DNA of 64,000 nt from Streptomyces davaonensis JCM 4913 (GCF_000349325.1 NC_020504.1:2018053-2082052); one strand, 5' to 3'; numbered from the stretch's first letter, positions 1-8,832 are shown. The notes: generated from the letters alone by a model not told the origin. A program made the numbers and translations.

Positions 1-374
1 AGGGTGCGGGCACAGATCAGCGCGGCGGTGACGGCGGCGACGACCAGGGCGACGCCCATCAACAGCAGGGAGACACCGAGGGCTTGGAGCACCGCGGGCC
101 CGACCTGCCCACCGCTGAGCCAAGAAGTACCGAAGTCACCGCGCCACAGCCCGCCCAGCCAGTCCCCGAGCAGGTGGAACGGGCCTGCGTCGAGACCGAG
201 TTGGACCCTGATGTCCCTGAGCATCTCCGGCGTGGGATCGCGGTCCGCGGAGCGGGCCTTGAGCACGGTGCGGGCGGGGTCGGTGTGCGAGACCCAGGGA
301 AGCAGGCCGATGGCGGTGATGAGGGCCACCGCGATACCGGCCCGCCACAGAATCGAGGCCGTGCGCTGCCGCAC
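1..374 (-). CDS. ABC transporter permease, peptide/nickel type (3' end outside window)
   Basis: Inner-membrane permease of a DppB/OppB-type importer; only the first 124 codons are inside the window. The GTG start at 374 lies 3 bases after the stop of the substrate-binding protein gene, so the two are surely one operon. One membrane segment lies at about residues 9-23 (IAVALITAIGLLPWV). It is followed by the outside loop typical of these permeases, with RVQLGLD at about residue 50 and WRGDFGTSW at about residue 72, and a second membrane segment starts at about residue 100. The substrate cannot be read from this part. Family assignment is fairly sure; nickel, metallophore or peptide are all possible. 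Confidence 0.85.
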   Translation of the reverse strand, partial: MRQRTASILWRAGIAVALITAIGLLPWVSHTDPARTVLKARSADRDPTPEMLRDIRVQLGLDAGPFHLLGDWLGGLWRGDFGTSWLSGGQVGPAVLQALGVSLLLMGVALVVAAVTAALICART

Positions 375-377
375 CGG

Positions 378-1865
378 TCAGCGCCGGGTGCCGGTGCCGA
401 CGAGGGTGCGCTCGTACGGGTCGAGGAGGGCGCCGCGCACCGGGGCGGCAACGCCGGTGATGATCCGCTGGTGGACCAGCGGGAGCACGGCGTCGGTGCC
501 GAGGATCCGGGCCTCGGCGGCCATCGCCGCGTCCTGCCGTGCGGCGGTGTCGTCGGCGTCCTCGGCCTGCGCGACGGCCCGGTCGACGTCCCGGTCGCAG
601 AGCTGGGCGAGGTTGTAGCCGCCGTCACAGGTGTAGTCACTGGCCAGCACGGAGACGGGATCGCCGGTGTCGACAAGGGTGTTGCGGGCCAGCACGAAGG
701 CGTCGAACTCACCGTCGAGCGCGTCGCTCTCCAGGCGTGAGTACTCGCGCACCTGAAGGGTGACGTCGAACCCGGCCTGCTCCAGCTGCTGTTCGAGCAC
801 CTGGGCGACCTCGGGAAGCTCGGGCCGGTTGTCGTAGGTGGCGAGGGTGATCCGCGTACCGTCCGGGTCGTCGGCCGCGGCCCGCCCGGCGGGTCGGGTG
901 CGCTTGCCCTCGGCCCAGGTGACGGCGGGCCCGTAGATCCCGGTGCCGGCGTCGGCGTACCCCTCGTACACGTCCTCGGCGAGCACGGAGGTGTCGACTG
1001 CCTGCCGTACGGCGGCCCGCAACCCGGCGTCCTTGAACGGCCCGGACTCGGAGTTGAGCAGCAGGCTGGTGGTCCGGGTGGTCTCGGTGGCCTTCCGGAC
1101 ACCCTTGTCGAGGGAGGCGGCCTGGGCGACGGGTACGGCCTCGGCGACGTCGACCTGTCCGGTGCGCAGTGCGCTCGTCCGGGCGGTGCCGTCGGGGATG
1201 AACTTCACATCGATGCCGGGAGCTTGGGCCCGGCCGCCCCAGTAGTCGTCGTACCGGTCGAGGGTGACCGCGGTGCTGCCCATGACCTTGGTCAGCTCGA
1301 ACGGCCCGGTGGCGGTGCCGACGAGATCGACGCGGGCCTCGGCGTCGTAGGCCTTGGCGGAGAGCACGGCCAGCGAGGGGCTGGACAGCCGCAGCGGCAG
1401 TACGGGATCGGGATCCTCGGTGGTGATCCGTACGTCGCTCTCCCCCGCGGCCTTCGCGGTGAGCCCGACTCCGGCCAGGGCGGCGGGTGTTGGCCTGGCC
1501 TCGGTGGCGCGCGTCAGTGAGGCGGCGACGGCGGAGGGGGTGACGGCGGAGCCGTCCTGAAAGGTGGCCTCCCGCAGCCTGAACACCCAACTGCGCTCCC
1601 CCTCCCGCCGCCAGGACGCGGCGAGTGCCGGGGCGGCGGCCCCGTTGGCGTCGAGCGAGGTCAGTCCTTCGGTGACGCCGAGCCGGCTGAGGATGGTGGC
1701 GTCGGCCCCGTAGGGCGACAGGTTCTCGGCGGGCGGGAACGCGAGCGCGACCCGAAGCCGGGAGCCCTCGGACGCGTCGTCGGACGCGTCACCGGAGGCG
1801 GCGAAACACCCGGCGAGCAAGGAACTGAGCAGCAGCACAGCAACAGAAAGACGAACTCGGCGCAC
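378..1865 (-). CDS. ABC transporter substrate-binding lipoprotein (SBP family 5)
   Basis: Extracytoplasmic solute receptor of the peptide/nickel/metallophore importer class, 495 residues. The N-terminus has a positively charged start, a short hydrophobic stretch and a lipobox (LLAGC, Cys near residue 18), so it is probably lipid-anchored outside the membrane. The SBP family 5 layout is visible: ENLSPYG near the N-terminus, SWVFRLREATFQDGSAV, then GTGPFEL and YWGG. The GTG at 1865 is chosen because it gives an intact signal peptide and lies 8 bases after the preceding acetyltransferase stop. The open frame itself runs further upstream inside that gene. The permease gene follows after 3 bases. 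Ligand unknown. Confidence 0.87.
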   Translation of the reverse strand: MRRVRLSVAVLLLSSLLAGCFAASGDASDDASEGSRLRVALAFPPAENLSPYGADATILSRLGVTEGLTSLDANGAAAPALAASWRREGERSWVFRLREATFQDGSAVTPSAVAASLTRATEARPTPAALAGVGLTAKAAGESDVRITTEDPDPVLPLRLSSPSLAVLSAKAYDAEARVDLVGTATGPFELTKVMGSTAVTLDRYDDYWGGRAQAPGIDVKFIPDGTARTSALRTGQVDVAEAVPVAQAASLDKGVRKATETTRTTSLLLNSESGPFKDAGLRAAVRQAVDTSVLAEDVYEGYADAGTGIYGPAVTWAEGKRTRPAGRAAADDPDGTRITLATYDNRPELPEVAQVLEQQLEQAGFDVTLQVREYSRLESDALDGEFDAFVLARNTLVDTGDPVSVLASDYTCDGGYNLAQLCDRDVDRAVAQAEDADDTAARQDAAMAAEARILGTDAVLPLVHQRIITGVAAPVRGALLDPYERTLVGTGTRR

Positions 1866-1872
1866 GGCGTGC

Positions 1873-2409
1873 CTACCGCCCCATCGGTATCTCGAAATGA
1901 ACAATTCCCTGCCCGCCGCCGGGGTCCTCCCGCTCGTCGTGCACGACCTTCCCCAGGGACCGCCAGAACGCCTCGGCCCCCTCGACAGCGGGATCGGTAT
2001 GCAGATAGACGGCCCGATAACCCCCGTCCGCCACGGCGAACCCCACCAACTCCCGCACCAGCCGCCGCGCAAGGCCGCGCCGCCGGTGCTCGGGCCGCAC
2101 ATAGATCCGCCGCAACTGAGCGGTCGCACCGGAGGGATACCGCTCGGCGACGTGCGCCGGATTGGGCGGCGCGAGAGGCCCCCTCGCGTCCAGCGCCCCG
2201 GTGGCGACAACGTCACCGCTCCCCGACTCCACGGCAACCAGCAGGGCATGCCGCACCGGCGCCAGATACGCGCCCACCGGATCCACGATGTCCTCATGCC
2301 ACCGCGGCACATACCCACTGCCGAAGTCCCGGTAGACGGTATCGAGCGTCACCGCCCGAACACCCCCGGCGTCCTCCGGGCCTGCCACCCTGATGTCGTA
2401 CTCATGCAC
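1873..2409 (-). CDS. GNAT-family N-acetyltransferase
   Basis: Cytoplasmic acetyl-CoA-dependent acyltransferase, 178 residues from the chosen GTG. The GNAT motif A is clear: LRRIYVRPEHRRRGLARRLV, the acetyl-CoA pyrophosphate loop (R/Q-x-x-G-x-A type). It follows the usual beta strands and precedes YLHTDPAVEGAEAFWRSLG. It lies 8 bases upstream of the SBP gene on the same strand, so it probably modifies or detoxifies something handled by the importer (inference). No ribosome-binding site precedes either candidate GTG (2415 or 2409). A TATGAT -10-like hexamer at 2421-2416 puts the likely transcription start at the GTG of 2409, which suggests a leaderless mRNA; hence this start. Confidence 0.8.
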   Translation of the reverse strand: MHEYDIRVAGPEDAGGVRAVTLDTVYRDFGSGYVPRWHEDIVDPVGAYLAPVRHALLVAVESGSGDVVATGALDARGPLAPPNPAHVAERYPSGATAQLRRIYVRPEHRRRGLARRLVRELVGFAVADGGYRAVYLHTDPAVEGAEAFWRSLGKVVHDEREDPGGGQGIVHFEIPMGR

Positions 2410-2426
2410 TTGCACATCATATGCAA
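2410..2426. promoter_or_regulatory. Dyad TTGCA-N7-TGCAA over the GNAT gene -10 region
   Basis: Perfect 5-base arms TTGCA (2410-2414) and TGCAA (2422-2426) surround the minus-strand -10-like hexamer TATGAT (2421-2416). The dyad sits immediately upstream of the probable leaderless GTG start. A protein bound here would block polymerase, so it is a likely repressor operator; the repressor is not identified. The stretch is markedly AT-rich for this chromosome. Confidence 0.4.
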
Positions 2427-2563
2427 TAAAGCCGATGGCATGATCACCTGCCCTGTCCGGGCGGTCCGTGTGGCCCACATCACTCGCGTCGGGTGCAGCG
2501 TCACAGGGGTGCCAGGGCCTTCTCACAGGTGTAGGTGACCGGCGACAGGCGGGGGACGGGTGG

Positions 2564-3070
2564 ATGCAGCGGGCTCGGGACGGTGAGTTCGACGCCTTTG
2601 TGACGGCCCGGTGGTCCGGGCTGCTCCATCTCGCCCGCCTGCTCACCGGAGGGGACCGGCACCGGGCCGAGGATCTGGTGCAGGAGTCCCTGGTCAAGCT
2701 GTGGTCCGTGTGGGCGAAGGTCGGCGAGGAGGCGCCCGAGGCCTACGTCCGTCAGGTCATGGCACGCGCCGCCGCGAAGTCGGCACGGCGCCGGTGGTGG
2801 GGTGAGCGCCCGGTCGAGCAGGTGCCCGAACTGGCCGTACCGGGCGATCTGTCCGCCGCGGTCGCCGAGCGCTCACGGCTGGAGAGCGCGCTCGCGCAGC
2901 TGACACCCAGGCAGCGCGCGGCCGTCGTACTCCGCTACTACCAGGACCTGCCCGACCGGCAGGTCGCCGAAGTGCTGGGCTGCCCGGTGGGCACCGCCCG
3001 CTCGCACGCCTCACGCGGGGTCGCCCGCCTGCGGCAGTTGTTGTCCGACGTCATCGAGCCGGTGGGGTGA
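2564..3070 (+). CDS. ECF sigma factor, SigE-family (about 168 aa)
   Basis: Alternative RNA polymerase sigma factor. Region 2 lies in the first 70 residues: FDAFVTARWSGLLHLARLLTG, then HRAEDLVQESLVKLW. Region 4 is in the C-terminal half: LTPRQRAAVVLRYYQDLPDRQ, then VGTARSHASRGVARLR, a helix-turn-helix that reads the -35 element. The length and sequence match the group commonly annotated as SigE-family sigma-70 factors in actinomycetes. The ATG at 2564 is chosen because it starts directly before region 2 and follows the G-rich stretch GGGGGACGGG; upstream in-frame codons are not sigma-like. A small membrane protein follows after 10 bases and may be its regulator. Confidence 0.9.
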   Translation: MQRARDGEFDAFVTARWSGLLHLARLLTGGDRHRAEDLVQESLVKLWSVWAKVGEEAPEAYVRQVMARAAAKSARRRWWGERPVEQVPELAVPGDLSAAVAERSRLESALAQLTPRQRAAVVLRYYQDLPDRQVAEVLGCPVGTARSHASRGVARLRQLLSDVIEPVG

Positions 3071-3080
3071 GGAGGAAAAC

Positions 3081-3500
3081 ATGGATCGCTCAGAGACGAC
3101 GGACCACTTCGAAGAGCAGCTGGCGCAACTGATGCGCTCCTCCCAGGAGTACACCCCCTTCGAGCCCCGGCATCGGGCCCGGCTCCACGAAGCGGTACGG
3201 ATCCGGCGCCGGTTGCGTGCCGCCCGTACCGCCGCCGGATCGGTGCTCGCGGTGGCCGCGCTGGCCCTCGCGCTGGCGCTCCGGCCCGACGGCACCCAGC
3301 AGGTGGAACCCAGCTCCCCCGCGCCCGCGCCGACCACGAGCCCGACAGCCTCGGTGTCCGGCCCCTTGCCGACCTCGGAGCCGCCGACGACGTCCACGGC
3401 AACGCCGACCGACACCCCCGTGTCGACGTCACCCCCGGTCACACAGTCGCAGTCGGAGTCGGAGTCGGTCCCTCCGCCGGAGACCTCGATCACCCCCTGA
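3081..3500 (+). CDS. Small single-pass membrane protein, possible anti-sigma partner
   Basis: Protein of 139 residues with a strong ribosome-binding site (GGAGG, 5 bases before the ATG). A charged cytoplasmic N-terminus of about 48 residues includes FEEQLAQLMRSS. One membrane helix follows at about 49-67 (AAGSVLAVAALALALALR). The outside tail is Pro/Thr/Ser-rich and disordered, with an SQSESESV stretch. It directly follows the ECF sigma gene in what looks like one operon. That layout (short N-terminal domain, one helix, extracytoplasmic tail) is what anti-sigma factors look like, but I see no zinc-binding HxxxCxxC motif, so the role is an inference from position. Confidence 0.75.
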   Translation: MDRSETTDHFEEQLAQLMRSSQEYTPFEPRHRARLHEAVRIRRRLRAARTAAGSVLAVAALALALALRPDGTQQVEPSSPAPAPTTSPTASVSGPLPTSEPPTTSTATPTDTPVSTSPPVTQSQSESESVPPPETSITP

Positions 3501-3574
3501 ACCCCGCGCCTCCTCACCACCCGCCAAGGGCTGCCCCAGCACGCCTAGCGGCAGAGCACAGACAAGGACGAACA

Positions 3575-4777
3575 GTGACAAAACCATGGACGCGACGGGA
3601 GAGCGTCGAGACGCGGCAACCGATAGCCATCGACTCCCGCGACCCCGTTCTGGACCTCGTCGTCCCCGTCTTCAACGAGGAGGCGGACCTGGAACGCAGT
3701 GTGCGACGGCTCCACGCCCACCTGCGCACCGGTTTCCCGTACCCCTTCCGCATCACCGTCGCCGACAACGCCAGCACAGATGCCACCCCCAGGATCGCCG
3801 CCCGCCTCGCACACGAGCTGCCGGAGGCCCGGTGGCTGCGGCTGGAGGAGAAGGGGCGGGGGCGGGCCCTGCGGGCGGCCTGGTCGCAGTCGTCGGCGCC
3901 GGTGCTGGCGTACGTCGATGTCGATCTGTCGACCGAACTGGCCGCGCTGCTGCCACTGGTCGCGCCCCTGATCTCCGGGCATTCGGACCTCGCCATCGGG
4001 ACCCGGCTGGCGCCCGGGTCGCGGGTGGTCCGCGGGCCGAGGCGGGAGTTCCTCTCCCGTGGCTACAACACCCTGCTCCGCTCCACGCTGGCCGTCGGGT
4101 TCTCCGACGCGCAGTGCGGGTTCAAGGCGGTGCGGCGCGAGGTCGTGGAACGGCTGGTGCCGTTGGTGCGGGACGAGGAGTGGTTCTTCGACACCGAGTT
4201 GCTGGTGATCGCCGAGCGGGCCGGGCTGCGGATCCATGAGGTGCCGGTCGACTGGGTGGACGACCCGGACAGCCGGGTCGACATCCGGGCCACCGTCCTC
4301 GCGGACCTGCGCGGCATCGCCCGCATCGGCACGGCCCTGGCCCGCGGCACGCTGCCGTCCGACGCCGCCCGCCGGGGGCTGCTGCTCCCCCAGCTTCTGC
4401 GGTTCGGCCTGGTCGGCGCCGTCAGCACCCTCGCCCATCTCCTGCTGTACGCCGCCCTGCGCCCGGCGATCGGAGCACAGGCGGCCAACGCGCTGGCGCT
4501 GCTGGTGTGCGCCGTCGCGAACACGGCCGCGAACCGCCGGTTCGCCTTCGGAGTGCGCGGCCGGGACGGGGCGCTGCGCCACCAGGCTCGTGGCCTGCTG
4601 GTCTTCGCCCTGGGACTGACGCTCACCGCCGGAGCTCTGGCCGCGCTGCACCTCATGGCTCCCGGCGCCGCGCCGCGCACCGAACTCGCCGTACTCGTCG
4701 CCGCCAACCTCACCGCGACCCTGCTGCGGTTCCTGCTGCTGCGCGCCTGGGTGTTCCGCACGGGGGCCGCCCGATGA
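3575..4777 (+). CDS. Family 2 glycosyltransferase fused to GtrA-like membrane domain
   Basis: Membrane-associated sugar transferase, 400 residues, of the polyprenyl-phosphate glycosyltransferase type. The GT2 domain spans about residues 24-250: DLVVPVFNEEADLERSV at the start, DNASTDATPR, EKGRGRALRAAW, the metal-binding DVDLSTE (DxD-like) and AQCGFKAVRRE. A GtrA-like domain with four membrane helices follows (about 275-395; FGLVGAVSTLAHLLLY, NTAANRRFAF, FLLLRAWVF). Such fusions charge a lipid carrier with a sugar and may move it across the membrane. The start is GTG at 3575 with a weak AAGGA site. The stop overlaps the ATG of the next gene (ATGA), so the two products are translationally coupled and probably act together. 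Confidence 0.88.
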   Translation: MTKPWTRRESVETRQPIAIDSRDPVLDLVVPVFNEEADLERSVRRLHAHLRTGFPYPFRITVADNASTDATPRIAARLAHELPEARWLRLEEKGRGRALRAAWSQSSAPVLAYVDVDLSTELAALLPLVAPLISGHSDLAIGTRLAPGSRVVRGPRREFLSRGYNTLLRSTLAVGFSDAQCGFKAVRREVVERLVPLVRDEEWFFDTELLVIAERAGLRIHEVPVDWVDDPDSRVDIRATVLADLRGIARIGTALARGTLPSDAARRGLLLPQLLRFGLVGAVSTLAHLLLYAALRPAIGAQAANALALLVCAVANTAANRRFAFGVRGRDGALRHQARGLLVFALGLTLTAGALAALHLMAPGAAPRTELAVLVAANLTATLLRFLLLRAWVFRTGAAR

Positions 4778-6024
4778 GCGCCACCGTCAGCGCCTGGAAC
4801 GCCCGCCTCTCCGAGGAACCGCACCCCGAACACCCCCGGCTGCACCTGGCCGCCGAGCGCTACGGACCCGTCCTCGCCCTCTACGGAGCCCTGAAGCTGA
4901 TCGGCTTCACCGTCTTCCTGTTTCTGCTGCACTCGGCCGGCGACTTCCGCGAGAAGCACCCCCGCTTCGGCGGCGGCTCCCACCCCTGGGACGTCCTCGC
5001 CACCTGGGACGGCTGGTGGTACCGGCAGATCGCGGAACACGGCTACGACCCCGCGCTCGTCCCGGTCCCCGGCGCCACCGGAATGATCACCCTCGAGGGC
5101 AATTCGGCGGCCTTCTTCCCGCTGTACCCGGCCCTGATGCGCCTGGTCTCGGAGGCCACCGGCCTGGGTTCGTACGGCGCCGGCCTGCTCGTCTCCGTCG
5201 TCGCCTCCTTCGCGGCGGCCCTCGGGATCTACCTGATCGCCGAGCGCCTCGGCGGCCGCCGGGCCGGTCTGGCCGCGGCCGGTCTGTGGGCGGTGTGGCC
5301 GGGCTCGGGCGTGGAGTGGTCGGTCTACTCGGACTCCCTCTACGTCGCCCTCGCCGCCTGGGCCTGCCACGCGATGATGAGCCGCTCCTGGCTCACCGCC
5401 GGTCTCCTCACCTTCCTCGCCGGCCTCAACCGCCCCACCGCGGGCGCCCTGATCGTGGCCCTGGCCGTCGCCGTACTGCTCGCCCTGCGCCACCACCGAC
5501 AGCAGGAAGGCGTCCTCCGGCCCCTGCTCGCCCTGGCCATGGCCCCGCTCGGCCTGATCGGCTATCTCGCCTGGGTCGGACATGAAATGGGCGACTACGG
5601 CGGCTACTTCAAACTCCAGGACGGCGCCTGGGCGCACACCTTCGACTACGGCGAGCAGACCCTGGACGTCCTCACGTCGGTCCCGGTCGGCCACTTCGAC
5701 TATCTCTTCGCCTATCCGTTCGCGGACGTCGTCGGCGTGGGCACGGTCCTGCTCGGCTTCACGATGCTCGGCCTGCTCGTCCGGCGCCGCCCACCGGCCG
5801 TACTGGTCGTCTACACGGTCCTGACCATGGCCCTCATCCTCGGCAGCCAGCAGATCTTCGCGAATGTCTCGCGCTATCTGCTGCCCGCGTTCCCTCTCTA
5901 TCTCCCGCTCGCCTTCGCCCTGCGCCGCCTCAGCCCACTGGCGATGTGCTGGCCCCTCGGCATCGCCGCCGTGGCCTCGGGTTCGTACGCGGGGTATGTG
6001 CTCTTCGAGCTGGGGGTGCCCTAG
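4774..6024 (+). CDS. Polytopic GT-C glycosyltransferase, PIG-V/mannosyltransferase type
   Basis: Integral membrane protein of 416 residues with about nine or ten hydrophobic helices. The first outside loop carries DVLATWDGWWYRQIAEHGYD. That W-D-G-x-W-Y-x-x-I-x-x-x-G-Y signature is characteristic of PIG-V-like mannosyltransferases, and the Asp is the expected catalytic residue of a GT-C fold. FFPLYPALMR and NVSRYLLPAFPLYL are also family-like. It probably transfers a sugar from the polyprenyl-phosphate donor made by the upstream GT2-GtrA protein to an extracytoplasmic acceptor. The ATG at 4774 overlaps the previous stop by 4 bases. Acceptor unknown. Confidence 0.85.
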   Translation: MSATVSAWNARLSEEPHPEHPRLHLAAERYGPVLALYGALKLIGFTVFLFLLHSAGDFREKHPRFGGGSHPWDVLATWDGWWYRQIAEHGYDPALVPVPGATGMITLEGNSAAFFPLYPALMRLVSEATGLGSYGAGLLVSVVASFAAALGIYLIAERLGGRRAGLAAAGLWAVWPGSGVEWSVYSDSLYVALAAWACHAMMSRSWLTAGLLTFLAGLNRPTAGALIVALAVAVLLALRHHRQQEGVLRPLLALAMAPLGLIGYLAWVGHEMGDYGGYFKLQDGAWAHTFDYGEQTLDVLTSVPVGHFDYLFAYPFADVVGVGTVLLGFTMLGLLVRRRPPAVLVVYTVLTMALILGSQQIFANVSRYLLPAFPLYLPLAFALRRLSPLAMCWPLGIAAVASGSYAGYVLFELGVP

Positions 6025-6078
6025 AGAGCGGGGCGGCGCCGGAAACGCGAAAGACCCCTGATGAACAGGGGTCTCAGC

Positions 6079-6166
6079 TGGTGTCCGAGGGGGGACTTGA
6101 ACCCCCACGCCCGATAAAGGGCACTAGCACCTCAAGCTAGCGCGTCTGCCATTCCGCCACCCGGAC
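6079..6166 (-). tRNA. tRNA-Leu (GAG anticodon)
   Basis: The minus strand folds as a class II tRNA: acceptor stem GTCCGGG (from 6166) pairs with the 3' CCTCGGAC side. The anticodon stem CTAGC/GCTAG encloses the loop TTGAGGT, with anticodon GAG at 6133-6131. A long variable arm typical of tRNA-Leu and the T-arm GGGGGTTCAAGTCCCCC are present. The 3' CCA is encoded (6081-6079). It reads the CTC leucine codon, frequent in this GC-rich genome. Confidence 0.97.
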
Positions 6167-6297
6167 CAGGTGTCTGCCGCCTTGCCGGGGGTGTTCCCCG
6201 CGGCGACATGGACAACAATACCAAGCTTTCGAAGCGCCCTTCACCTGCATATCTGTCGGGTGGGAGGGGTGGCTGGAGCCTTCAGCGGCGGGCTTCA

Positions 6298-6325
6298 CCA
6301 AGGGTGACCGATTGGTCACCCTTGG
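6298..6325 (-). terminator. Perfect hairpin downstream of the aldehyde dehydrogenase gene
   Basis: A perfect 12-base stem (6298-6309 with 6314-6325) closes on the four-base loop GATT. It lies 17 bases after the stop of the minus-strand aldehyde dehydrogenase gene. There is no T-run, as is usual in Streptomyces, so this is probably the end of the sucC-sucD-aldehyde dehydrogenase transcript. Confidence 0.75.
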
Positions 6326-6342
6326 CTGAGAACAGCCGCTCC

Positions 6343-7884
6343 TTACGGCATGAGGTGGTACTCCGGGAAGTTCCCCGGCAGCCTCTCCCCTGCCGGTCCC
6401 TGGGTCACCGCCCGCACCAGCAGCTCGCCGCCGACGAACGCCCCGCGCCAGGACGCGCCGAACCCGCCAAACAGCTCGTCGCGGTCGCCGCGGGAGCGTG
6501 GCTTGCCGTGGCCGACCTTGAAGGCGCGGATCTGTGGGGCGAGCCGGTCGAAGGCCGACCGGTCGTCCGTGGAGAGGGTGGCCACCAGCGCGCCGTTGGA
6601 GGCGTTCATGGCGGCCAGCAGCTCGGCCTCGGTGTCGACCAGGACGATGGTGTCGACCGGGCCGAACGGCTCCGCGTGGTGCAGCGGTGAGGACGGCGGC
6701 GGACCCAGGAGAGTGACGGGGTGGACATATGCCGAGGTGTCCTGGCCGGGCAGGAAGCGCGCGTCTGCCAGGCTGCCGCGGTGCAGTGGCACGGCGCCCC
6801 GGTCGACGGCCTCGGCGACCTGGTCGTGCAGCTCCTTGGCCTTGGCCGCGTTGATCACCGGGCCGAAGTCCAGGGCCGGGTAGGGGTCCTCGGGGTGCTC
6901 GACGGCCAGCGGATGGCCGACCCTGAGCGTGCGCACCGCCGGGAGGTACGCCGCGAGGAACTCGTCGAACAGCGAGCGTTGGACGACGAAGCGCGGGTAC
7001 GCCGTGCAGCGCTGTTTGCCGTAGTCGAAGAGCTTGGGCACGACCGCGGCGAGCGCGTCCCAGTCCGTGTAGTTCCAGATGCCCCAGGTGTTGAGTCCCT
7101 CCTGTTCGAGTACATGTCGTTTACCGAGGTCGGCGACGGCCGTCGCCACCGCGGCGCCGGTGTCGCGGCCGCCGACGAAGGAGACGCAGCCGATCTCGGG
7201 CGCCCGCACCAGCGCCTGGGACAGCTCGCCCCCGCTGCCGCTGACGAGGGTGACGGGTATCCCCTCGCGGGCGGCGAGCGCCGAGGCCAGGGTGAGGCAG
7301 GCGACGCCGCCGTCGGTCGGGGTCTTGGCGATGACGGCGTTTCCTGCCAATGCCTGTACCAGTACTGCGTGAACGAGCACGCTCATCGGGTAGTTCCAGC
7401 TCGCGATGTTGGAAACCGGGCCGTCGAGCGGGGCCCGTCCGGCGAGCATCGGCTCGATGCCGTCGACGTACCAGCGCACACCGTCGATGGCCCGGTCCAC
7501 GTCGGCCTGGGCGAGCCGCCAGGGCTTGCCGATCTCCCAGACCAGCAGCAGCGCGAGGAGTTCACGGTGCTCGGTGAGGGCGTCGAGGGTGGCCGCGACC
7601 CGGGCGCGGCGCTCCTCCAGCGGGATGTGGCGCCAGGCGCGGTGCTGGTCGAGCGAGGCGCGTACGGCCTGGTGGGCGGTGGCCCGGTCCAGGCGGGGCG
7701 GGCCCGCGATGGGGCTCGCGTCGACGGGGCTGGTGGCGGGCAGGGCACGGCCGTCCGCGTGCCAGGTGCCGTTCCAGAGGTTGAGGACGCGGTCGTCCCG
7801 GAAGGCCTCCGGGGCGACGGTGAGGCAGCGCTGCCAGGCGTCGGCCCAGGAGGTGCCGGATTTCAGGGTGAGGGTGGTTGCCAT
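6343..7884 (-). CDS. Aldehyde dehydrogenase, PaaN-like
   Basis: NAD(P)-dependent aldehyde dehydrogenase superfamily member of 513 residues, similar to proteins annotated as phenylacetic acid degradation protein PaaN. The usual landmarks are recognisable: SNIASWNYPMSVLVHA (about 158-173), GNAVIAKTP (181-189), CVSFVGGRDTG, the general-base region LEQEGLN (Glu260/Glu262) and the nucleophile Cys293 in KQRCTAYPRF. It is the last gene of the leftward sucC-sucD unit (49 bases after sucD). There is no other phenylacetate gene nearby, so a role in oxalate/glyoxylate chemistry, for example acting on glyoxylate or a CoA thioester, is more likely (inference). Good GGAG ribosome site; the hairpin at 6298-6325 ends the unit. 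Confidence 0.85.
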   Translation of the reverse strand: MATTLTLKSGTSWADAWQRCLTVAPEAFRDDRVLNLWNGTWHADGRALPATSPVDASPIAGPPRLDRATAHQAVRASLDQHRAWRHIPLEERRARVAATLDALTEHRELLALLLVWEIGKPWRLAQADVDRAIDGVRWYVDGIEPMLAGRAPLDGPVSNIASWNYPMSVLVHAVLVQALAGNAVIAKTPTDGGVACLTLASALAAREGIPVTLVSGSGGELSQALVRAPEIGCVSFVGGRDTGAAVATAVADLGKRHVLEQEGLNTWGIWNYTDWDALAAVVPKLFDYGKQRCTAYPRFVVQRSLFDEFLAAYLPAVRTLRVGHPLAVEHPEDPYPALDFGPVINAAKAKELHDQVAEAVDRGAVPLHRGSLADARFLPGQDTSAYVHPVTLLGPPPSSPLHHAEPFGPVDTIVLVDTEAELLAAMNASNGALVATLSTDDRSAFDRLAPQIRAFKVGHGKPRSRGDRDELFGGFGASWRGAFVGGELLVRAVTQGPAGERLPGNFPEYHLMP

Positions 7885-7933
7885 GGGTTGCTCCGCTCTC
7901 GGTGCACAGTCGGGGGCGGCGGGCGCCGGTGCT

Positions 7934-8818
7934 TTACGGCTGCTCTGCGAGCCGGGCGAGGACGAGCTTCGCGGTCTCGGTCGGGGTGCTCCCCACCCGT
8001 ACCCCGGCCGCTTCCAGGGCTTCCTGCTTCGCCGCCGCCGTGCCGGAGGAGCCGGAGACGATGGCGCCGGCGTGGCCCATGGTCTTGCCCTCGGGGGCGG
8101 TGAACCCGGCGATGTAGCCGACGACGGGCTTGCTGACGTGGTCGCGGATGTACGCCGCCGCGCGTTCCTCCGCGTCGCCGCCGATCTCCCCGATGAGGAC
8201 GATGAGTTCGGTGTCGGGGTCGTCCTGGAAGGCGGCGAGGCAGTCGATGTGGGTGGTCCCGATGACCGGGTCGCCGCCGATGCCGACGCAGGTCGAGAAG
8301 CCGATGTCGCGGAGTTCGTACATGAGTTGGTAGGTGAGCGTGCCCGACTTGGAGACCAGGCCGATGCGGCCGGGCTTGGTGATGTCGGACGGGATGATGC
8401 CCGCGTTGGACTGGCCCGGGGTGATCAGGCCGGGGCAGTTGGGGCCGATGACGCGGGTGCCCTTGTCCCTGGCGTAGGTGGTGAAGGCGACCGAGTCGTG
8501 CACGGGGATGCCCTCGGTGATGACGACCGCGAGGCCGATCCCGGCGTCGGCGGCCTCAGTGACGGCCGCCTTGGCGAAGGTGGGCGGCACGAAGAGGACG
8601 CTGACGTCCGCGCCGGTCTCCGCGATGCCCTCGGCGACCGAGCCGAAGACGGGGACGGCGCGGTCGTCGAAGTCGACGGTGCGGCCCGCCTTGCGGGGGT
8701 TGACGCCGCCGACGACGTTGGTACCCGCGGCGAGCATGCGCCGGGTGTGCTTCATGCCCTCGCCGCCGGTCATGCCCTGGACGAGGACCTTGCTCTCCTT
8801 GGTCAGGTAGATCGCCAT
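7934..8818 (-). CDS. sucD: Succinyl-CoA ligase-like alpha subunit (second-copy type)
   Basis: CoA-binding and phospho-histidine subunit of an ADP/GDP-forming succinate-CoA ligase, 294 residues, normal length. CoA-binding domain: [19 protein letters not shown] at the start and GGVNPRKAG. Ligase domain: [23 protein letters not shown], and the phosphorylated His in [16 protein letters not shown]. It follows the beta-subunit gene after 14 bases with an AAGGAG site. Its position back-to-back with the decarboxylase and CoA-transferase genes of oxalate breakdown suggests a dedicated isozyme. That isozyme could regenerate succinyl-CoA as CoA donor or activate oxalate itself (inference; substrate preference cannot be read). 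Confidence 0.9.
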   Translation of the reverse strand: MAIYLTKESKVLVQGMTGGEGMKHTRRMLAAGTNVVGGVNPRKAGRTVDFDDRAVPVFGSVAEGIAETGADVSVLFVPPTFAKAAVTEAADAGIGLAVVITEGIPVHDSVAFTTYARDKGTRVIGPNCPGLITPGQSNAGIIPSDITKPGRIGLVSKSGTLTYQLMYELRDIGFSTCVGIGGDPVIGTTHIDCLAAFQDDPDTELIVLIGEIGGDAEERAAAYIRDHVSKPVVGYIAGFTAPEGKTMGHAGAIVSGSSGTAAAKQEALEAAGVRVGSTPTETAKLVLARLAEQP

Positions 8819-8832
8819 GGTGTCCCGTCTCC

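Noticed and set aside
4063..6108. A very long open frame on the minus strand opposite the two glycosyltransferase genes
   Set aside because: It is the antisense shadow of strongly GC3-biased genes. The translation is low-complexity Gly/Glu/Arg-rich with no recognisable domain, while the plus strand encodes clear families.
6167..6342. Possible att site or integrated element beside tRNA-Leu
   Set aside because: No integrase, excisionase or repeat of the tRNA 3' end was found anywhere in the window; only a terminator hairpin is visible.
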